DNA of 40,327 bases from an uncultured Faecalibacterium sp. (GCA_934503275.1 CAKSVD010000019.1:1-40327); one strand, 5' to 3'; counted from the first letter of the stretch, positions 1 to 10,717 are shown. Made by a program: numbers and translations. Notes: generated from the letters alone by a model not told the origin.

Positions 1-73
1 ACACAGAAGTTAAGCTTACTTGTGCCGAAGATAGTTAGCTGGAAACGGCTTGTGAAAATAGGTAGTCGCCGAC
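1..73 (+). rRNA. rrf: 5S ribosomal RNA, 3' part
   Basis: The window opens inside a 5S rRNA. The conserved segment ACACAGAAGTTAAG starts at base 1, and the 3' third ends near GTCGCCGAC at about 73. The 5' part lies outside the window. A strong intrinsic terminator follows directly, so this is the end of an rRNA operon or a lone 5S gene. The exact 3' end is approximate. Confidence 0.9.
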
Positions 74-77
74 TTAG

Positions 78-114
78 AAAAACGCTTCAGGAAGATTCCT
101 GAAGCGTTTTTTTG
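78..114 (+). terminator. Intrinsic terminator after 5S rRNA
   Basis: A near-perfect hairpin (AACGCTTCAGGA, loop AGAT, TCCTGAAGCGTT) is followed by a run of seven T on the + strand. It lies five bases after the 5S 3' end. Confidence 0.9.
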
Positions 115-171
115 TGTGTGAAACGAGAGATGAAATTTTCGCGGATTTGACAAAATATACATGAAGCTTGA

Positions 172-312
172 TACACGATTGAGATACATCAATGTGTATG
201 CAGCCGCTTCCCGTGGGATAAGGCCGTTGCAAAGACGCTGGAACTTTACGGCGTACCAGAGATGGAACCTGCAGTGAACGCGGACTCGCCGGAAACGGAT
301 ACATCGGTGTGA
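172..312 (+). pseudogene. Possible 3' remnant of an unidentified gene
   Basis: One frame stays open for 46 codons and ends in TGA at 310-312. It has no ATG and no ribosome-binding site. Its translation has a protein-like stretch, FPWDKAVAKTLELYGVPEME, ending near NADSPETDTSV. I do not recognise the family. It follows the rRNA terminator and may be the truncated tail of a gene lost by rearrangement next to the rRNA operon. It could equally be chance. Confidence 0.25.
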
Positions 313-321
313 TGAGAGAAC

Positions 322-364
322 AAAAGGGACTGCTGCACAGCATTTGGTGCAGCAGTCCCTTTTT
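322..364 (-). terminator. Terminator of the cardiolipin synthase gene (bidirectional hairpin)
   Basis: A long hairpin (AAAAGGGACTGCTGCAC pairing with GTGCAGCAGTCCCTTTT) lies nine bases beyond the stop of the minus-strand gene. T runs on both strands mean it could work both ways. Confidence 0.85.
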
Positions 365-372
365 GTTTGATG

Positions 373-1989
373 TCAGATCAGCGGGGCGATGAATTTGAGG
401 ACCATGCCCACAAGATGCAGCAGCTTTTTGCCCTGCCAGACGCTCTGGCGGGTGGGCTCCACCGTGCGGCATTGCGCCAGCGTATCCTGAAAATCTGCCT
501 CAATGCGGGGCAGGCAGTCTACGCCGCGCATCCAGACCGCGTCTTCAAAGTGGTGGTACAGGCTGCGGTAGTCCAGATTGATGGTGCCCACAACGGCTTC
601 CTGCCCGTCCATGATCATCACCTTGGCGTGGGTGAAGCCGGGGAGCCACTCGCTGATCTTCACACCGGAGGACAGCAGCGGCAGATAATGCGTTTTAGCC
701 AGTGCATAGGCAAATGCCTTGTCCGGCTTGCCGGGCAGGATCAGGTGCACGTCCACGCCGCGCTCGGCGGCAAAGCGCAGGGCGGTCTCCAACTCGCCGT
801 CCAGAATGAGGTAGGGCGTGATGATATGTACGCTGCGCCGGGCGCGGTTGAGCAGGTCGATGTAGACCATCTCACCCACACGCTCGCCGTCCAGCGGGCA
901 GTCGCCGTAGGGGATGACAAAGCCATTGGCCTGTGTTTGCGGAAGGGGGCGGGGAAGGAACTGGGCGAACTCCGGCTCCCGCTGGATGCTCCACATCTGC
1001 AAAAACAGGGCGGTCATGGTGCGCACGCCCTCGCCCTCCAGCATGACGGCGGCATCCTTCCAGCGGCCATATTTTTCAACGTGGTTGATGTACTCATCAG
1101 CCAGATTCACGCCGCCGGTAAAGCCTACGCGGCCATCCACGACTAAAATTTTGCGGTGGTCGCGGTAGTTGTAGTGGGTGGAAACAAAGGGCGTGACCGG
1201 CGCAAACACCTTGCAGCGGATGCCCAGCGCCTCCAGCCGTCTGGGGTAGTCCCGGGGCAGGGTGGAGAACTCGCAGGTGCCGTCATACATCACCCGCACA
1301 TCCACGCCCTGCGCGGCCTTGCGCGCTAAGATCTCCAGAATGCGCCCCCACATCAGCCCTTCGTCGATGATGAAGTATTCCAGAAAAATGTACTGGGTGG
1401 CGCTTTCCAGCTGGGGCAGCAGTGCAGCAAACTTGGCCTCACCGCTGGGGAAATAGGTCACCTGCGTGTTTTCGTACACCGGGAAGCCGCCGCCCCGTCC
1501 ACGCAGATACTGCGCCAGAGAAGCCGCGCCGGGGCAGTCTGCGTCCAGCGCTGTGCTTGCTTTTTTGTCCTGCGCAAGCTGGCTGCGGGTCTGCCCCTCC
1601 AGTTCCAGCAGGCGCTTTTTGAGCATCCGGTGGCCGACATCCTCCTTGGTGTACCAGAACAGCAGCACGCCCAGCACAGGCGCCAGCGCCGTGACCACCA
1701 GCCACGGGATACGCACACTGTTGTTCATGTCCTGATTGAGCAGGTAGACCATCATGGCCGCTGTGACCAGCAAAGTGCCGCCCAAGTAGTGGGGCAGCAG
1801 ACCGCTGAACCAGCGCATCAGGCTGAACAGCGCCCCGAATTGCAGCACCAGCAGCACCAGCACCAGCCCGAAGCGGCTGAAGATGGCGTGGATAAGCCCT
1901 TTCTGACCTTTGCGGAGCAGGCGGATGCCGCCGTCCTCAAAGACCCGGACCTTGCTTCTCATGGTGTGCTGCAGCGTTTCTTTTGGCAT
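373..1989 (-). CDS. cls: Cardiolipin synthase (phospholipase D superfamily)
   Basis: This membrane enzyme of about 538 residues should make cardiolipin from phosphatidylglycerol. The N-terminal ~115 residues hold hydrophobic helices (for example FGLVLVLLVLQFGALFSL) matching the PLDc_N region. Two PLD catalytic motifs follow, HRKILVVDG (H-x-K-x4-D, followed by GFTGGVN) and HAKVMIMDG (followed by VVGTINLDYRS), so both half-sites are intact. The length fits bacterial Cls. I chose the ATG at 1989 because AAGGACGG lies a few bases upstream. The frame stays open to 2091, but that extension lacks a ribosome-binding site and runs into an intergenic repeat. It is a single-gene unit closed by the hairpin at 322-364. 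The superfamily is certain. The exact phospholipid reaction is inferred. Confidence 0.92.
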   Translation of the reverse strand: MPKETLQHTMRSKVRVFEDGGIRLLRKGQKGLIHAIFSRFGLVLVLLVLQFGALFSLMRWFSGLLPHYLGGTLLVTAAMMVYLLNQDMNNSVRIPWLVVTALAPVLGVLLFWYTKEDVGHRMLKKRLLELEGQTRSQLAQDKKASTALDADCPGAASLAQYLRGRGGGFPVYENTQVTYFPSGEAKFAALLPQLESATQYIFLEYFIIDEGLMWGRILEILARKAAQGVDVRVMYDGTCEFSTLPRDYPRRLEALGIRCKVFAPVTPFVSTHYNYRDHRKILVVDGRVGFTGGVNLADEYINHVEKYGRWKDAAVMLEGEGVRTMTALFLQMWSIQREPEFAQFLPRPLPQTQANGFVIPYGDCPLDGERVGEMVYIDLLNRARRSVHIITPYLILDGELETALRFAAERGVDVHLILPGKPDKAFAYALAKTHYLPLLSSGVKISEWLPGFTHAKVMIMDGQEAVVGTINLDYRSLYHHFEDAVWMRGVDCLPRIEADFQDTLAQCRTVEPTRQSVWQGKKLLHLVGMVLKFIAPLI

Positions 1990-2030
1990 TTTGACCGTCC
2001 TTTTTTGTGAATGTGTCGGCGAACGCAGTG

Positions 2031-2160
2031 AGCAGACGGATGAGGGGGATCTCCCACAAGCTGTCGCTTGCCTGCGGCTCTCATCAGTCACCTGCGGTGA
2101 CAGCTGTTCCCCTCTTTGTCACCTACGGTGACATTTCTCCCCGGCGCGGGGAGAATCTGT
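2031..2160. repeat. Hairpin-rich intergenic repeat
   Basis: The stretch between cls and udk is a string of short palindromes: GTCACCTGCGGTGAC, GTCACCTACGGTGAC and TCTCCCCGGCGCGGGGAGA. The 22-mer at 2084-2105 occurs again, reverse-complemented, at 27192-27213. That marks an interspersed family rather than a local structure. Confidence 0.65.
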
Positions 2161-2240
2161 CCCTTCCGGGGAAAGCCTTCCTTCAGAAAATTGATTTTCG
2201 TGAGGATGGCCTGCAAACCCTGTCCAAACGACACATTTTG

Positions 2241-2249
2241 TGCTATGAT
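2241..2249 (+). promoter_or_regulatory. Extended -10 promoter for udk
   Basis: TGCTATGAT gives the extended -10 TG-n-TATGAT. No good -35 is seen 17 bases upstream, which is common for extended -10 promoters. The leader to the udk start would be about 120 bases. Confidence 0.5.
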
Positions 2250-2377
2250 AAAAGGGAAGAACTGCTGCCGGGCGGCAACAACCCCGGGGCAGCAGAATAT
2301 ATACAAATCTATTATAATCCATTCCGACCGATTTTTCCACAGAAACCGGCAGATTTTGTGTAGAAGGAGTTTGCATC

Positions 2378-3007
2378 ATGAACAACCTGATCATTGGCAT
2401 CGCGGGCGGCTCGGGCAGCGGCAAGACCACCCTTTCGCTGCGGCTGAAGGAACGCTTTGGGGAGGACGAGGTGCGCTTGATCTCCCACGACAGCTACTAC
2501 AAGCGCCACGATGAACTGCCCTTTGAAGAGCGCTGCAAGCTGAATTACGACCACCCGGACGCCTTCGACAACGCCCTGCTCATCTACCACTTGCAGGAGC
2601 TAAAGGCAGGCCGCGCCATCGACTGCCCGGTGTACGATTACTCCAACCACAACCGCAGCAACGAGGTGCAGCACATCGAGCCCGCCCCGGTGCTGATCGT
2701 GGAGGGCATTCTGCCCTTTGTAGAGCCGGAACTGTGCGCCCTGTTCGACTACAAGATCTTCGTGGACACGGACGCGGACGAGCGCATCCTGCGGCGCATT
2801 CTGCGGGACGTAAAGGAGCGCGGGCGCAGCTTGGACAGCGTGATAGACCAGTACCTTACCACGGTCAAGCCGATGCACGAGGCCTTTGTAGAGCCCAGCA
2901 AGCGCAACGCGGACATCATTGTGCCCAACGGCGGCGAGAACAGCACCGCCGTAGAGATGCTTGCGCACCACATCCGCACTCTGATTGAGAAAGCGAACCG
3001 GGGGTAA
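2378..3007 (+). CDS. udk: Uridine kinase
   Basis: This 209-residue cytoplasmic kinase phosphorylates uridine and cytidine to UMP/CMP in pyrimidine salvage. The P-loop GGSGSGKTT is at residues 10-18. The family segments SHDSYYKRHDELPFEERC, NYDHPDAFD and the lid region DADERILRRILRDVKERGRS follow. The length equals that of typical Udk proteins. The ATG is set by AGAAGGAG nine bases upstream. It stands alone between an extended -10 promoter and a bidirectional terminator, convergent with the ATP synthase operon. Confidence 0.95.
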   Translation: MNNLIIGIAGGSGSGKTTLSLRLKERFGEDEVRLISHDSYYKRHDELPFEERCKLNYDHPDAFDNALLIYHLQELKAGRAIDCPVYDYSNHNRSNEVQHIEPAPVLIVEGILPFVEPELCALFDYKIFVDTDADERILRRILRDVKERGRSLDSVIDQYLTTVKPMHEAFVEPSKRNADIIVPNGGENSTAVEMLAHHIRTLIEKANRG

Positions 3008-3016
3008 GATAAATTT

Positions 3017-3056
3017 AAAAAGGCACCCACAGCCATCCGGCTGCGGGTGCCTTTTT
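3017..3056. terminator. Bidirectional terminator between udk and atpC
   Basis: A GC-rich hairpin (AGGCACCCACAGCC against GGCTGCGGGTGCCT) is flanked by A and T runs. It sits ten bases after the udk stop and eleven bases after the end of atpC, so it can stop both converging transcripts. Confidence 0.88.
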
Positions 3057-3066
3057 GCATACAGGT

Positions 3067-3465
3067 TTAACGGACAGAGGTACGCACCAGCGCACGCTTG
3101 AGGCGTGCCTGTGCCATCTCGTACTCACGGTCGTTCAGGTTCTTCCGGGCAAGGATCTCCTCGGCGCGCTTTTTGGAAGCCTCCGCACGCGCCTGATCGA
3201 TGTCCTCGGCCCATTCCCAAGTGGTAGCCACCAGACGCACGTCCCCGTCCAGCACGCTGAGCAGGCCGCCCATGCAGGCTGCACGGCGGCGCTGACCGTC
3301 GGCATCCACAATGTGCGCCTCGCCCATGCCCAGTGCCGTGCAGTAATCGCCGTGCTTTGCCAAAATGGCGATATCGCCATCAATGGCGCGGCAGACGATG
3401 CGCTCGGCCTGACCTTCAAAGGCGCAGCCGTCCGGCGTGACCACCGTCAGATGAAAGGTCGTCAT
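3067..3465 (-). CDS. atpC: ATP synthase F1 epsilon subunit
   Basis: This 132-residue subunit of the F1 central stalk couples rotation to catalysis and can inhibit ATP hydrolysis. The N-terminal beta-sandwich begins TFHLTVVTPDGCAFEG and contains IDGDIAILAKHGDYCTAL, the usual AtpC core. The helical C-terminal hairpin has RAEASKKRAEEILARKN. It is the last gene of the operon, three bases downstream of atpD, and ends at a bidirectional terminator. Confidence 0.96.
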   Translation of the reverse strand: MTTFHLTVVTPDGCAFEGQAERIVCRAIDGDIAILAKHGDYCTALGMGEAHIVDADGQRRRAACMGGLLSVLDGDVRLVATTWEWAEDIDQARAEASKKRAEEILARKNLNDREYEMAQARLKRALVRTSVR

Positions 3466-3468
3466 GGC

Positions 3469-4866
<1,398 letters not shown>

Positions 4867-4888
4867 CTACAACTCCTTCTTGATAGTC

Positions 4889-5737
4889 TTAGTTCTCCGC
4901 GCCGGCCACGATCTCGGTGATCTCCTGCGTGATAGCAGCCTGACGGGCACGGTTATAATACAGGTTGAGATGGTCGATCATCTCACCGGCGTTCTTGGTG
5001 GCAGCGTCCATGGCGGTGCGGCGGGCAGCCAGTTCGCTGGCTACGCTCTCGCACACGGCACCGTAGACGACACCGGCCACATACTCCGGGATGATCGCGC
5101 TGAATACTTCCTCGCTGCTGGGCTTGTACAGGATCTGACTGCGGCGCGCCTCCGCCTTCTGCTGCTCGGTGGGCTCCATGGCCAGCGGCAGCACCTCAAT
5201 GGAGACAGCCGTCTGGGTCATCATGGAATCGAACCGGGTGTAGCAAAGCTTTACGGCGTCAAACTCGCCCTTGCGGTACCCTTCGGTGATCTGGCGCGCC
5301 AGCTGGAAGCACCGTCCCACCGAAATATCGGCGGCCAGCAGCACTTCCTGCGTGAACAGTTCGGCTTCGTGGTGGGCAAAATATTCTGCCGAGCGCTTGC
5401 CGATGGGCAGCACCTCCACATTGCCGCTTTCCTGTGCGGCCAGCTTGAGCACATTGGCGTTGTAACCGCCGGCAAGGCCGCGGTCACCGGCAATGACCAC
5501 CAGCAGCGTGCGCTTGATCTCGCTGCGGCGCAGGTAGGGGTTGCGGGCCCGGGGGTCCGCTGCCGCGATCTCGGTCAGGGTCTTGTACAGCGTTTCAAAA
5601 TAGGGTCGGCTGTGCTCGACCCGCTCCTTGGCACGGCGCATTTTGGAGGAAGCCACCAGCTCCATGGCCTTGGTGATCTGCATGGTGCTCTCTACGCTTT
5701 TGATGCGCAGCTTGATGTCCTTCATGGAACCAGCCAT
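4889..5737 (-). CDS. atpG: ATP synthase F1 gamma subunit
   Basis: This 282-residue rotor shaft of F1 begins MAGSMKDIKLRIKSVESTMQITKAMELVASSKMRRA, the highly conserved N-terminal coiled-coil helix. The C-terminal helix DAATKNAGEMIDHLNLYYNRARQAAITQEI closes the coiled coil. RGLAGGYN matches the conserved gamma motif. A good GGAGG ribosome-binding site lies upstream, 19 bases after the atpA stop. Confidence 0.97.
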   Translation of the reverse strand: MAGSMKDIKLRIKSVESTMQITKAMELVASSKMRRAKERVEHSRPYFETLYKTLTEIAAADPRARNPYLRRSEIKRTLLVVIAGDRGLAGGYNANVLKLAAQESGNVEVLPIGKRSAEYFAHHEAELFTQEVLLAADISVGRCFQLARQITEGYRKGEFDAVKLCYTRFDSMMTQTAVSIEVLPLAMEPTEQQKAEARRSQILYKPSSEEVFSAIIPEYVAGVVYGAVCESVASELAARRTAMDAATKNAGEMIDHLNLYYNRARQAAITQEITEIVAGAEN

Positions 5738-5756
5738 GCGTTACGCCTCCTTCCCT

Positions 5757-7277
5757 TTAATGCGCCTTGACAAAGCTTTCGGTATACCGGGTCAGCACGG
5801 TCTTGAGCTGCTCCTCGGTGTCCTTATCCAGATTGCCGGTGGTGCGGATGGTGTCCATCACGGCAGCCCCGGCGGCATCGTTGTCCAGATACTCGTACAG
5901 GCCCTTCTCGTACTCGGCAACATCCGGTACCTTGACGTTGACAAGGTAATCGTGGATGGTAGCGTACAGGATGGCCACCTGCTTTTCCACAGGTACGGGT
6001 GCGGAGCGGTTCTGCTTCAGCACCTCCACGATGCGCTCGCCCTGTGCCAGACGTGCCTTGGTGTCGGCGTCCAGATCAGAGCCGAACTGCGCAAAGGACT
6101 GCAGCTCGCGGTACTGGGAGTAGATCAGCTTCAGGGTGCCGGCCACCTTTTTCATGGCCTTGATCTGGGCGTTGCCGCCGACACGGGACACCGAGATACC
6201 GGGGTTGACTGCCGGCATGACGCCGGAGTGGAACAACTCGGTCTCAAGGAAGATCTGACCATCGGTGATGGAGATGACGTTGGTGGGGATGTAGGCGGAA
6301 ACGTCGCCCGCCTGCGTCTCGATGATGGGCAGAGCCGTCAGGCTGCCGCCGCCCAGCTCGTTGGAAAGCTTGGCAGCGCGCTCCAGCAGACGGGAGTGCA
6401 GATAGAAAACATCGCCGGGGTAAGCCTCGCGTCCCGGGGGACGGCGGATCAGCAGCGACAGGGCACGGTAAGCCACAGCGTGCTTGGAAAGGTCATCGTA
6501 GATGATGAGGACGTGCTTGCCCTGCTGCATGAAGTATTCGCCCATGGCGCAGCCGGAGTAGGGGGCGATATACTGCAGGGGGGACAACTCGGAGGCGGTA
6601 GCGGACACCACGATGGTGTAGCCCATGGCACCGGCCTCGGTCAGGCTCTGCACAAGGTTTGCCACGGTAGAGCGCTTCTGACCGATGGCAACGTAAATGC
6701 AGATGACGTCCTTGCCCTTCTGGTTGATGATGGTATCGGAGGCGATGGTGGTCTTGCCGGTCTGGCGGTCGCCGATGATCAGTTCGCGCTGGCCGCGTCC
6801 GATGGGGATCATGGAGTCGATGGCCTTGATACCGGTCTGCAGCGGCTCCTTGACGGGCTGGCGCTCGATGATGCCGGGAGCGCGGCTCTCGATGGCGCGG
6901 TACTCGGTGGTCTCAATAGGGCCTGCGCCGTCGATGGGCTGACCCAGTGCGTTGACCACGCGGCCGATCATGGCATCGCCCACCGGTACGGAGACTACCT
7001 TGCCGGTGCGCTTGACGATACTGCCTTCTTTGATGCCGACATCCGAGCCCAGCAGCACGATGGAAACGGTATTTTCCTCAAGGTTCTGGGCCATACCGTA
7101 TTCGCCGTTGTCAAACTGGAGCAGCTCGCCTGCCATGCACTTTTCCAGACCGCTGGCCCGGGCGATGCCGTCGCCCACCATAATGACCGTGCCGGTCTCG
7201 CTCTGCTCGATGGCATTTTCGTAATGCTTGATCTGCGCACGGATGATCTTGGAGATCTCTTCAGGTTTCAGTTGCAT
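5757..7277 (-). CDS. atpA: ATP synthase F1 alpha subunit
   Basis: This 506-residue non-catalytic nucleotide-binding subunit of F1 has the P-loop GDRQTGKTT and the arginine-finger region [11 protein letters not shown]. The ATG at 7277 ([16 protein letters not shown]) gives a normal AtpA N-terminus and length. The frame continues upstream to a TTG at 7352, but the extra 25 residues resemble no AtpA. The ribosome-binding site is weak, and a 90-base gap separates it from atpH. Translation efficiency is therefore not obvious from the sequence. Confidence 0.96.
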   Translation of the reverse strand: MQLKPEEISKIIRAQIKHYENAIEQSETGTVIMVGDGIARASGLEKCMAGELLQFDNGEYGMAQNLEENTVSIVLLGSDVGIKEGSIVKRTGKVVSVPVGDAMIGRVVNALGQPIDGAGPIETTEYRAIESRAPGIIERQPVKEPLQTGIKAIDSMIPIGRGQRELIIGDRQTGKTTIASDTIINQKGKDVICIYVAIGQKRSTVANLVQSLTEAGAMGYTIVVSATASELSPLQYIAPYSGCAMGEYFMQQGKHVLIIYDDLSKHAVAYRALSLLIRRPPGREAYPGDVFYLHSRLLERAAKLSNELGGGSLTALPIIETQAGDVSAYIPTNVISITDGQIFLETELFHSGVMPAVNPGISVSRVGGNAQIKAMKKVAGTLKLIYSQYRELQSFAQFGSDLDADTKARLAQGERIVEVLKQNRSAPVPVEKQVAILYATIHDYLVNVKVPDVAEYEKGLYEYLDNDAAGAAVMDTIRTTGNLDKDTEEQLKTVLTRYTESFVKAH

Positions 7278-7367
7278 CTTTGTTTGTTCACCACTCAATT
7301 CATAATAGTCATTTCGGGTGGAAATTCGTTCTGTGCTCTGCCCCGTTTGCAAAGGGCAGGGAAAAAG

Positions 7368-7907
7368 TTACAGGGTAACCGCCGCAATATCCCGGCGCAG
7401 GGAGGCAAGGCGGTTCTGGACGGTGCCGTCCAGCTCGGTGCCCTCGATATCCAGCCGGATACCGCCCAGCACCTTGGCATCCACCTTGGTCTTAAGGTCG
7501 ATGGTCTTGCCGGTCAGGTTTTCCAGCTTGGCGTGCAGCGCCGCGCGCTGCGGCTCTGTCAGCGGGACAGCCGAGATGGCTGTGGCCTCCAGAATGCCGT
7601 GCGCCTGATTGTAGCGGATGCGGTAGGCCCGTGCGCAGCCGGACAGCTCCCGCAGGGTGCCCTTCTCGCACAGGATCTTTAAAAAGTTCAGCACATAGAG
7701 GTGGACCTGCCCGCGCAGGGCTTCGTCCAGCAGGCCGCAGCGCTCCTTTTTGGGAATGCTGGGGGTGCTGAGCAGCCGCAGGTAGTCCGGGTTTTGCTTC
7801 AGAAGCTGTTGCACCTCGTCAAGTTCGCCCAGAATGCGGGTCTCCAGCCCTTCCTCTGCCGCCAGATCGTACAGACTGCCGCCGTACATCTTTGCAGTTT
7901 CGGTCAT
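7368..7907 (-). CDS. atpH: ATP synthase F1 delta subunit
   Basis: This 179-residue peripheral-stalk subunit links F1 to the b subunit. The N-terminal helical domain begins KMYGGSLYDLAAEEGLE. The C-terminal half holds the conserved strand region DLKTKVDAKVLGGIRLDIEG. Its ATG overlaps the atpF stop by four bases (ATGA), so the two are probably translationally coupled. Confidence 0.94.
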   Translation of the reverse strand: MTETAKMYGGSLYDLAAEEGLETRILGELDEVQQLLKQNPDYLRLLSTPSIPKKERCGLLDEALRGQVHLYVLNFLKILCEKGTLRELSGCARAYRIRYNQAHGILEATAISAVPLTEPQRAALHAKLENLTGKTIDLKTKVDAKVLGGIRLDIEGTELDGTVQNRLASLRRDIAAVTL

Positions 7908-8410
7908 GATGCTTCACCCACGTTTTTGATAAATTCGTCGATCAGGTCCTTGTGGTCCTTCTCGCTGATCTCGCGCTCCACCACCTTGGATGCGATCTCC
8001 ATGGCGATGCCGCCGATCTCGTCCTTGACCTCGTTCACGGCCTTCTTGCGCTCCTGCGCAATGTCAGCCTCGGCCTTCTGCTTCAGCGCAGCAGCCTGTG
8101 CGCGGGCCTCGCCCACGATCTCTTCCGAGCGGGTGGTGGCGGTCTTTTGCGCCGCAGCCACGATCTGGTTGGCCTCGGTGCGGGCGTTCTGCAGGTTCTG
8201 CTCGTACTCTGTCTTCATGGCCTCGGCCTCGGTGCGCAGCTTCTGCGCATCCGCAATCTCGCTGTCGGCCTTGGCCTTGCGGTCGGCGATCACCTGTTTG
8301 ATCGGCTTCAGCAGGAACTTTTTGAAGATGACCAGCTGGATCATCAGGTTGCAGATCTGGGCCAGAAAGGTCCAGCCATCCAGCGTGATCAACGCCTGAT
8401 ACAGTTCCAT
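7904..8410 (-). CDS. atpF: ATP synthase F0 b subunit
   Basis: This 168-residue peripheral-stalk subunit has an N-terminal membrane segment (TFLAQICNLMIQLVIFKKFL). A long charged coiled coil rich in Ala, Glu and Lys follows. Length and architecture are standard. It lies between atpE and atpH, overlapping the latter by four bases. Confidence 0.95.
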   Translation of the reverse strand: MELYQALITLDGWTFLAQICNLMIQLVIFKKFLLKPIKQVIADRKAKADSEIADAQKLRTEAEAMKTEYEQNLQNARTEANQIVAAAQKTATTRSEEIVGEARAQAAALKQKAEADIAQERKKAVNEVKDEIGGIAMEIASKVVEREISEKDHKDLIDEFIKNVGEAS

Positions 8411-8447
8411 AAGCGTCTCCTTTCGTTATTTTTTCGGATCGGGAGGC

Positions 8448-8780
<333 letters not shown>

Positions 8781-9524
8781 TTAGTCCTCACCGGCAGCAC
8801 GTTTGATGAAGATTGTGGTCAGGGTACAGAAGATGAACGCCTGAATGCAGCCGCCGAACCAGTCGAAATACAAACCGGTAAAGGCCGGGATGCCGATCTG
8901 GAACAGCTGGATCTGACTCAGGAAGCCCGGCAGCCAGCCAAAGATGACGTGGCTCAGACTTGCCAGTGCCCAGTACAGCAGTGTGGAGATGACCGTACCG
9001 GACAGGATATTGCCGAAGTGACGGAACGCCATGCTGACAGGGGTAGAGATCTCCGACAGCACATTGATGGGTGCCATGATAAAGATCGGATCGAGCAGAC
9101 CCTTGAGGTAGGTCAGAATGCCGTTCGTTTTGATCTTGTAGTACATGATCAGAACAAACACCACGATGGCCCACGCTGCCTCGGTGTTCAGGTCGGCCGT
9201 GGGGCTCCACAGGCCAACGACGCTGATCAGGTTGCACCCGACGCTCAGTGCAAAAATAGCACCGACCAGGGGGATATACTGATCAAAGTGGAAGCCCATG
9301 CTGTCGTGCACGAACTGCTCCAGCCGCGTTACGATGAACTCGGCTGCGGCCTGTCGTTTGGACACATTTTCCAGCTTGAGGTCGTGCCCCAGCCAGATGG
9401 CAAAACCCGAGAGCAGCGCCATGACGATCCAGGTGCTTACCAAGGTCTGGGTGATTTTAAAATCACCCAGCAGGGGGATATTGGTGTGGATGGTATACAG
9501 GATCTTTGCGCCGTTCAGTTCCAT
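8781..9524 (-). CDS. atpB: ATP synthase F0 a subunit
   Basis: This 247-residue membrane stator forms the ion half-channels. The essential arginine of helix 4 is in MAFRHFGNILSG, and the C-terminal helix region runs IPAFTGLYFDWFGGCIQAFIF. Its ATG directly abuts the stop of the upstream atpI-like gene (TAAATG), implying translational coupling. Confidence 0.96.
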   Translation of the reverse strand: MELNGAKILYTIHTNIPLLGDFKITQTLVSTWIVMALLSGFAIWLGHDLKLENVSKRQAAAEFIVTRLEQFVHDSMGFHFDQYIPLVGAIFALSVGCNLISVVGLWSPTADLNTEAAWAIVVFVLIMYYKIKTNGILTYLKGLLDPIFIMAPINVLSEISTPVSMAFRHFGNILSGTVISTLLYWALASLSHVIFGWLPGFLSQIQLFQIGIPAFTGLYFDWFGGCIQAFIFCTLTTIFIKRAAGED

Positions 9525-10028
9525 TTATTCTTGTTCACCCCCTTCGTCACGGGGCTGCACCGCAGACGCCTCGGCGGGGGCGGGGTCATCTTCCACAGCG
9601 ATGTCCACCGGCTCCTGCGGGGGCGTGAGCGGCTTGTACTTCCCGGTTATCTGGAGATAATAGATCGTAACTCTGGGGAACAGCAGCGGCAGTACGCCTG
9701 CAAACGCTTGGAAACAGGGAGCCGCAATGGCTATGATGATCCACAGCGCCTGCAGCAGCATCCTTGTATTATAGGATATCTGCAGCTGTGCTTTACGCTT
9801 TTTTTCGTCCGGCTCGTCAATGACCTTCTGCACCACGAAGCAGATGCCGGCAAAGTTGCCGATGGCCACCAGTGCGCCGATGATGCCGCCCAGCAGCACC
9901 CGGTAGTCAAAGACCACCCAGCCCACCAGATGCAGCGCTGCAAACACCACCCACATCACGGCGGTGCATAAAGACACGCCGCAGGCGATGCGCAGCAGTT
10001 CCTTTTTGGATTCCGGCTGCAATTTCAT
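9525..10028 (-). CDS. atpI: ATP synthase I-like membrane protein
   Basis: This 167-residue protein has four predicted membrane helices in its first ~125 residues (for example LLGGIIGALVAIGNFAGICFVV and MLLQALWIIIAIAAPCF). A soluble acidic, Pro-rich C-terminal tail of about 40 residues follows. Position directly before atpB and topology fit the AtpI family, which helps c-ring assembly or Mg2+/ion handling in other bacteria. The acidic tail is longer than in classical AtpI. The family call rests on context and topology more than on strong motifs. Confidence 0.7.
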   Translation of the reverse strand: MKLQPESKKELLRIACGVSLCTAVMWVVFAALHLVGWVVFDYRVLLGGIIGALVAIGNFAGICFVVQKVIDEPDEKKRKAQLQISYNTRMLLQALWIIIAIAAPCFQAFAGVLPLLFPRVTIYYLQITGKYKPLTPPQEPVDIAVEDDPAPAEASAVQPRDEGGEQE

Positions 10029-10043
10029 AAAAACGAACCTCCA

Positions 10044-10304
10044 TTACTGGTGGGAGTTAAAACCCACCCGATGATTTTTTTCGTGCTTGGAGCGCTCCAG
10101 CCGTTCCTTGCAGAACACCCAGAAGTTCTGCGCCCCGGCGGCAAGTCCCAGCCCCACAGCGGGCAAAAACAGCCATTCCGGCCAGCCCCAATGCTCCACG
10201 GCCCACCAGCACCCGGCAAGGCAGAGCACCAGCGGCAGCAGCATATTCAGCCCCAGCTGGGTCAGCCAGACCAGATCCTCTAAAGCTTTATACCAGCCCT
10301 TCAA
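10044..10304 (-). CDS. AtpZ-like small membrane protein
   Basis: This 86-residue protein has two membrane helices (LTQLGLNMLLPLVLCLAGCWW and LFLPAVGLGLAAGAQNFWVF) and a basic C-terminus. It resembles the AtpZ/putative F0F1 assembly factor group that often starts ATP synthase operons. It is the first gene of this operon, 15 bases before the atpI-like gene, and lies about 90 bases below a good promoter. Confidence 0.7.
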   Translation of the reverse strand: MKGWYKALEDLVWLTQLGLNMLLPLVLCLAGCWWAVEHWGWPEWLFLPAVGLGLAAGAQNFWVFCKERLERSKHEKNHRVGFNSHQ

Positions 10305-10398
10305 GTCCTGTGCCGCTCCTTTCTGCGGGTGCTGCCCGCATTCCAGAATTTGGAAAAATTGCCAGAGACGGACAGGCAGCCAAAAAGTCTATGCCCTC

Positions 10399-10427
10399 AG
10401 TATACTTCAAAGCGTTGGATATTGCAA
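10399..10427 (-). promoter_or_regulatory. Promoter of the ATP synthase operon
   Basis: On the minus strand TTGCAA (10422-10427), a 17-base spacer and TATACT (10399-10404) form a good sigma-A promoter. Transcription should begin near 10392, about 88 bases before the first gene. Confidence 0.78.
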
Positions 10428-10528
10428 TCAATTCTCCACCGAAATATAGTAAAATTTCATAGTTTGTTAAGACTGATTCCACAATTGTGCGTTATTAGCA
10501 CATAATGTGCGCCTGCGGCCGCATCTTT

Positions 10529-10555
10529 GCACAAACTTTGCAGAAAAGTTTGTGC
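10529..10555. repeat. Perfect 11-bp inverted repeat in the intergenic gap
   Basis: GCACAAACTTT, loop GCAGA, AAAGTTTGTGC. It lies in the ~185-base gap between the ATP synthase promoter and the terminator of the next gene. It could be a second terminator for the secreted-protein gene or a protein-binding site. I see no gene in this gap. Confidence 0.55.
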
Positions 10556-10614
10556 AGAGTGTAAAAAGTGAAAAAAGCGTTGCCGCGCAAAGGGCGGGCG
10601 AACGGCATTGCAAT

Positions 10615-10656
10615 AAAAAACACCCCCGACACCGGGTGCCCGGCATCAGGGGGTGA
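10615..10656 (-). terminator. Terminator of the secreted-protein gene
   Basis: On the minus strand the hairpin CACCCCCTGATGCCGGGCAC/CCGGTGTCGGGGGTG is followed by TTTTTT. It lies about 60 bases after the stop at 10718. Confidence 0.85.
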
Positions 10657-10717
10657 AAAGCAGTATATCAGAGTTTCAGATATTTTGTGCAGGAGGTGTG
10701 CGGCGGGTACAAGGTTT

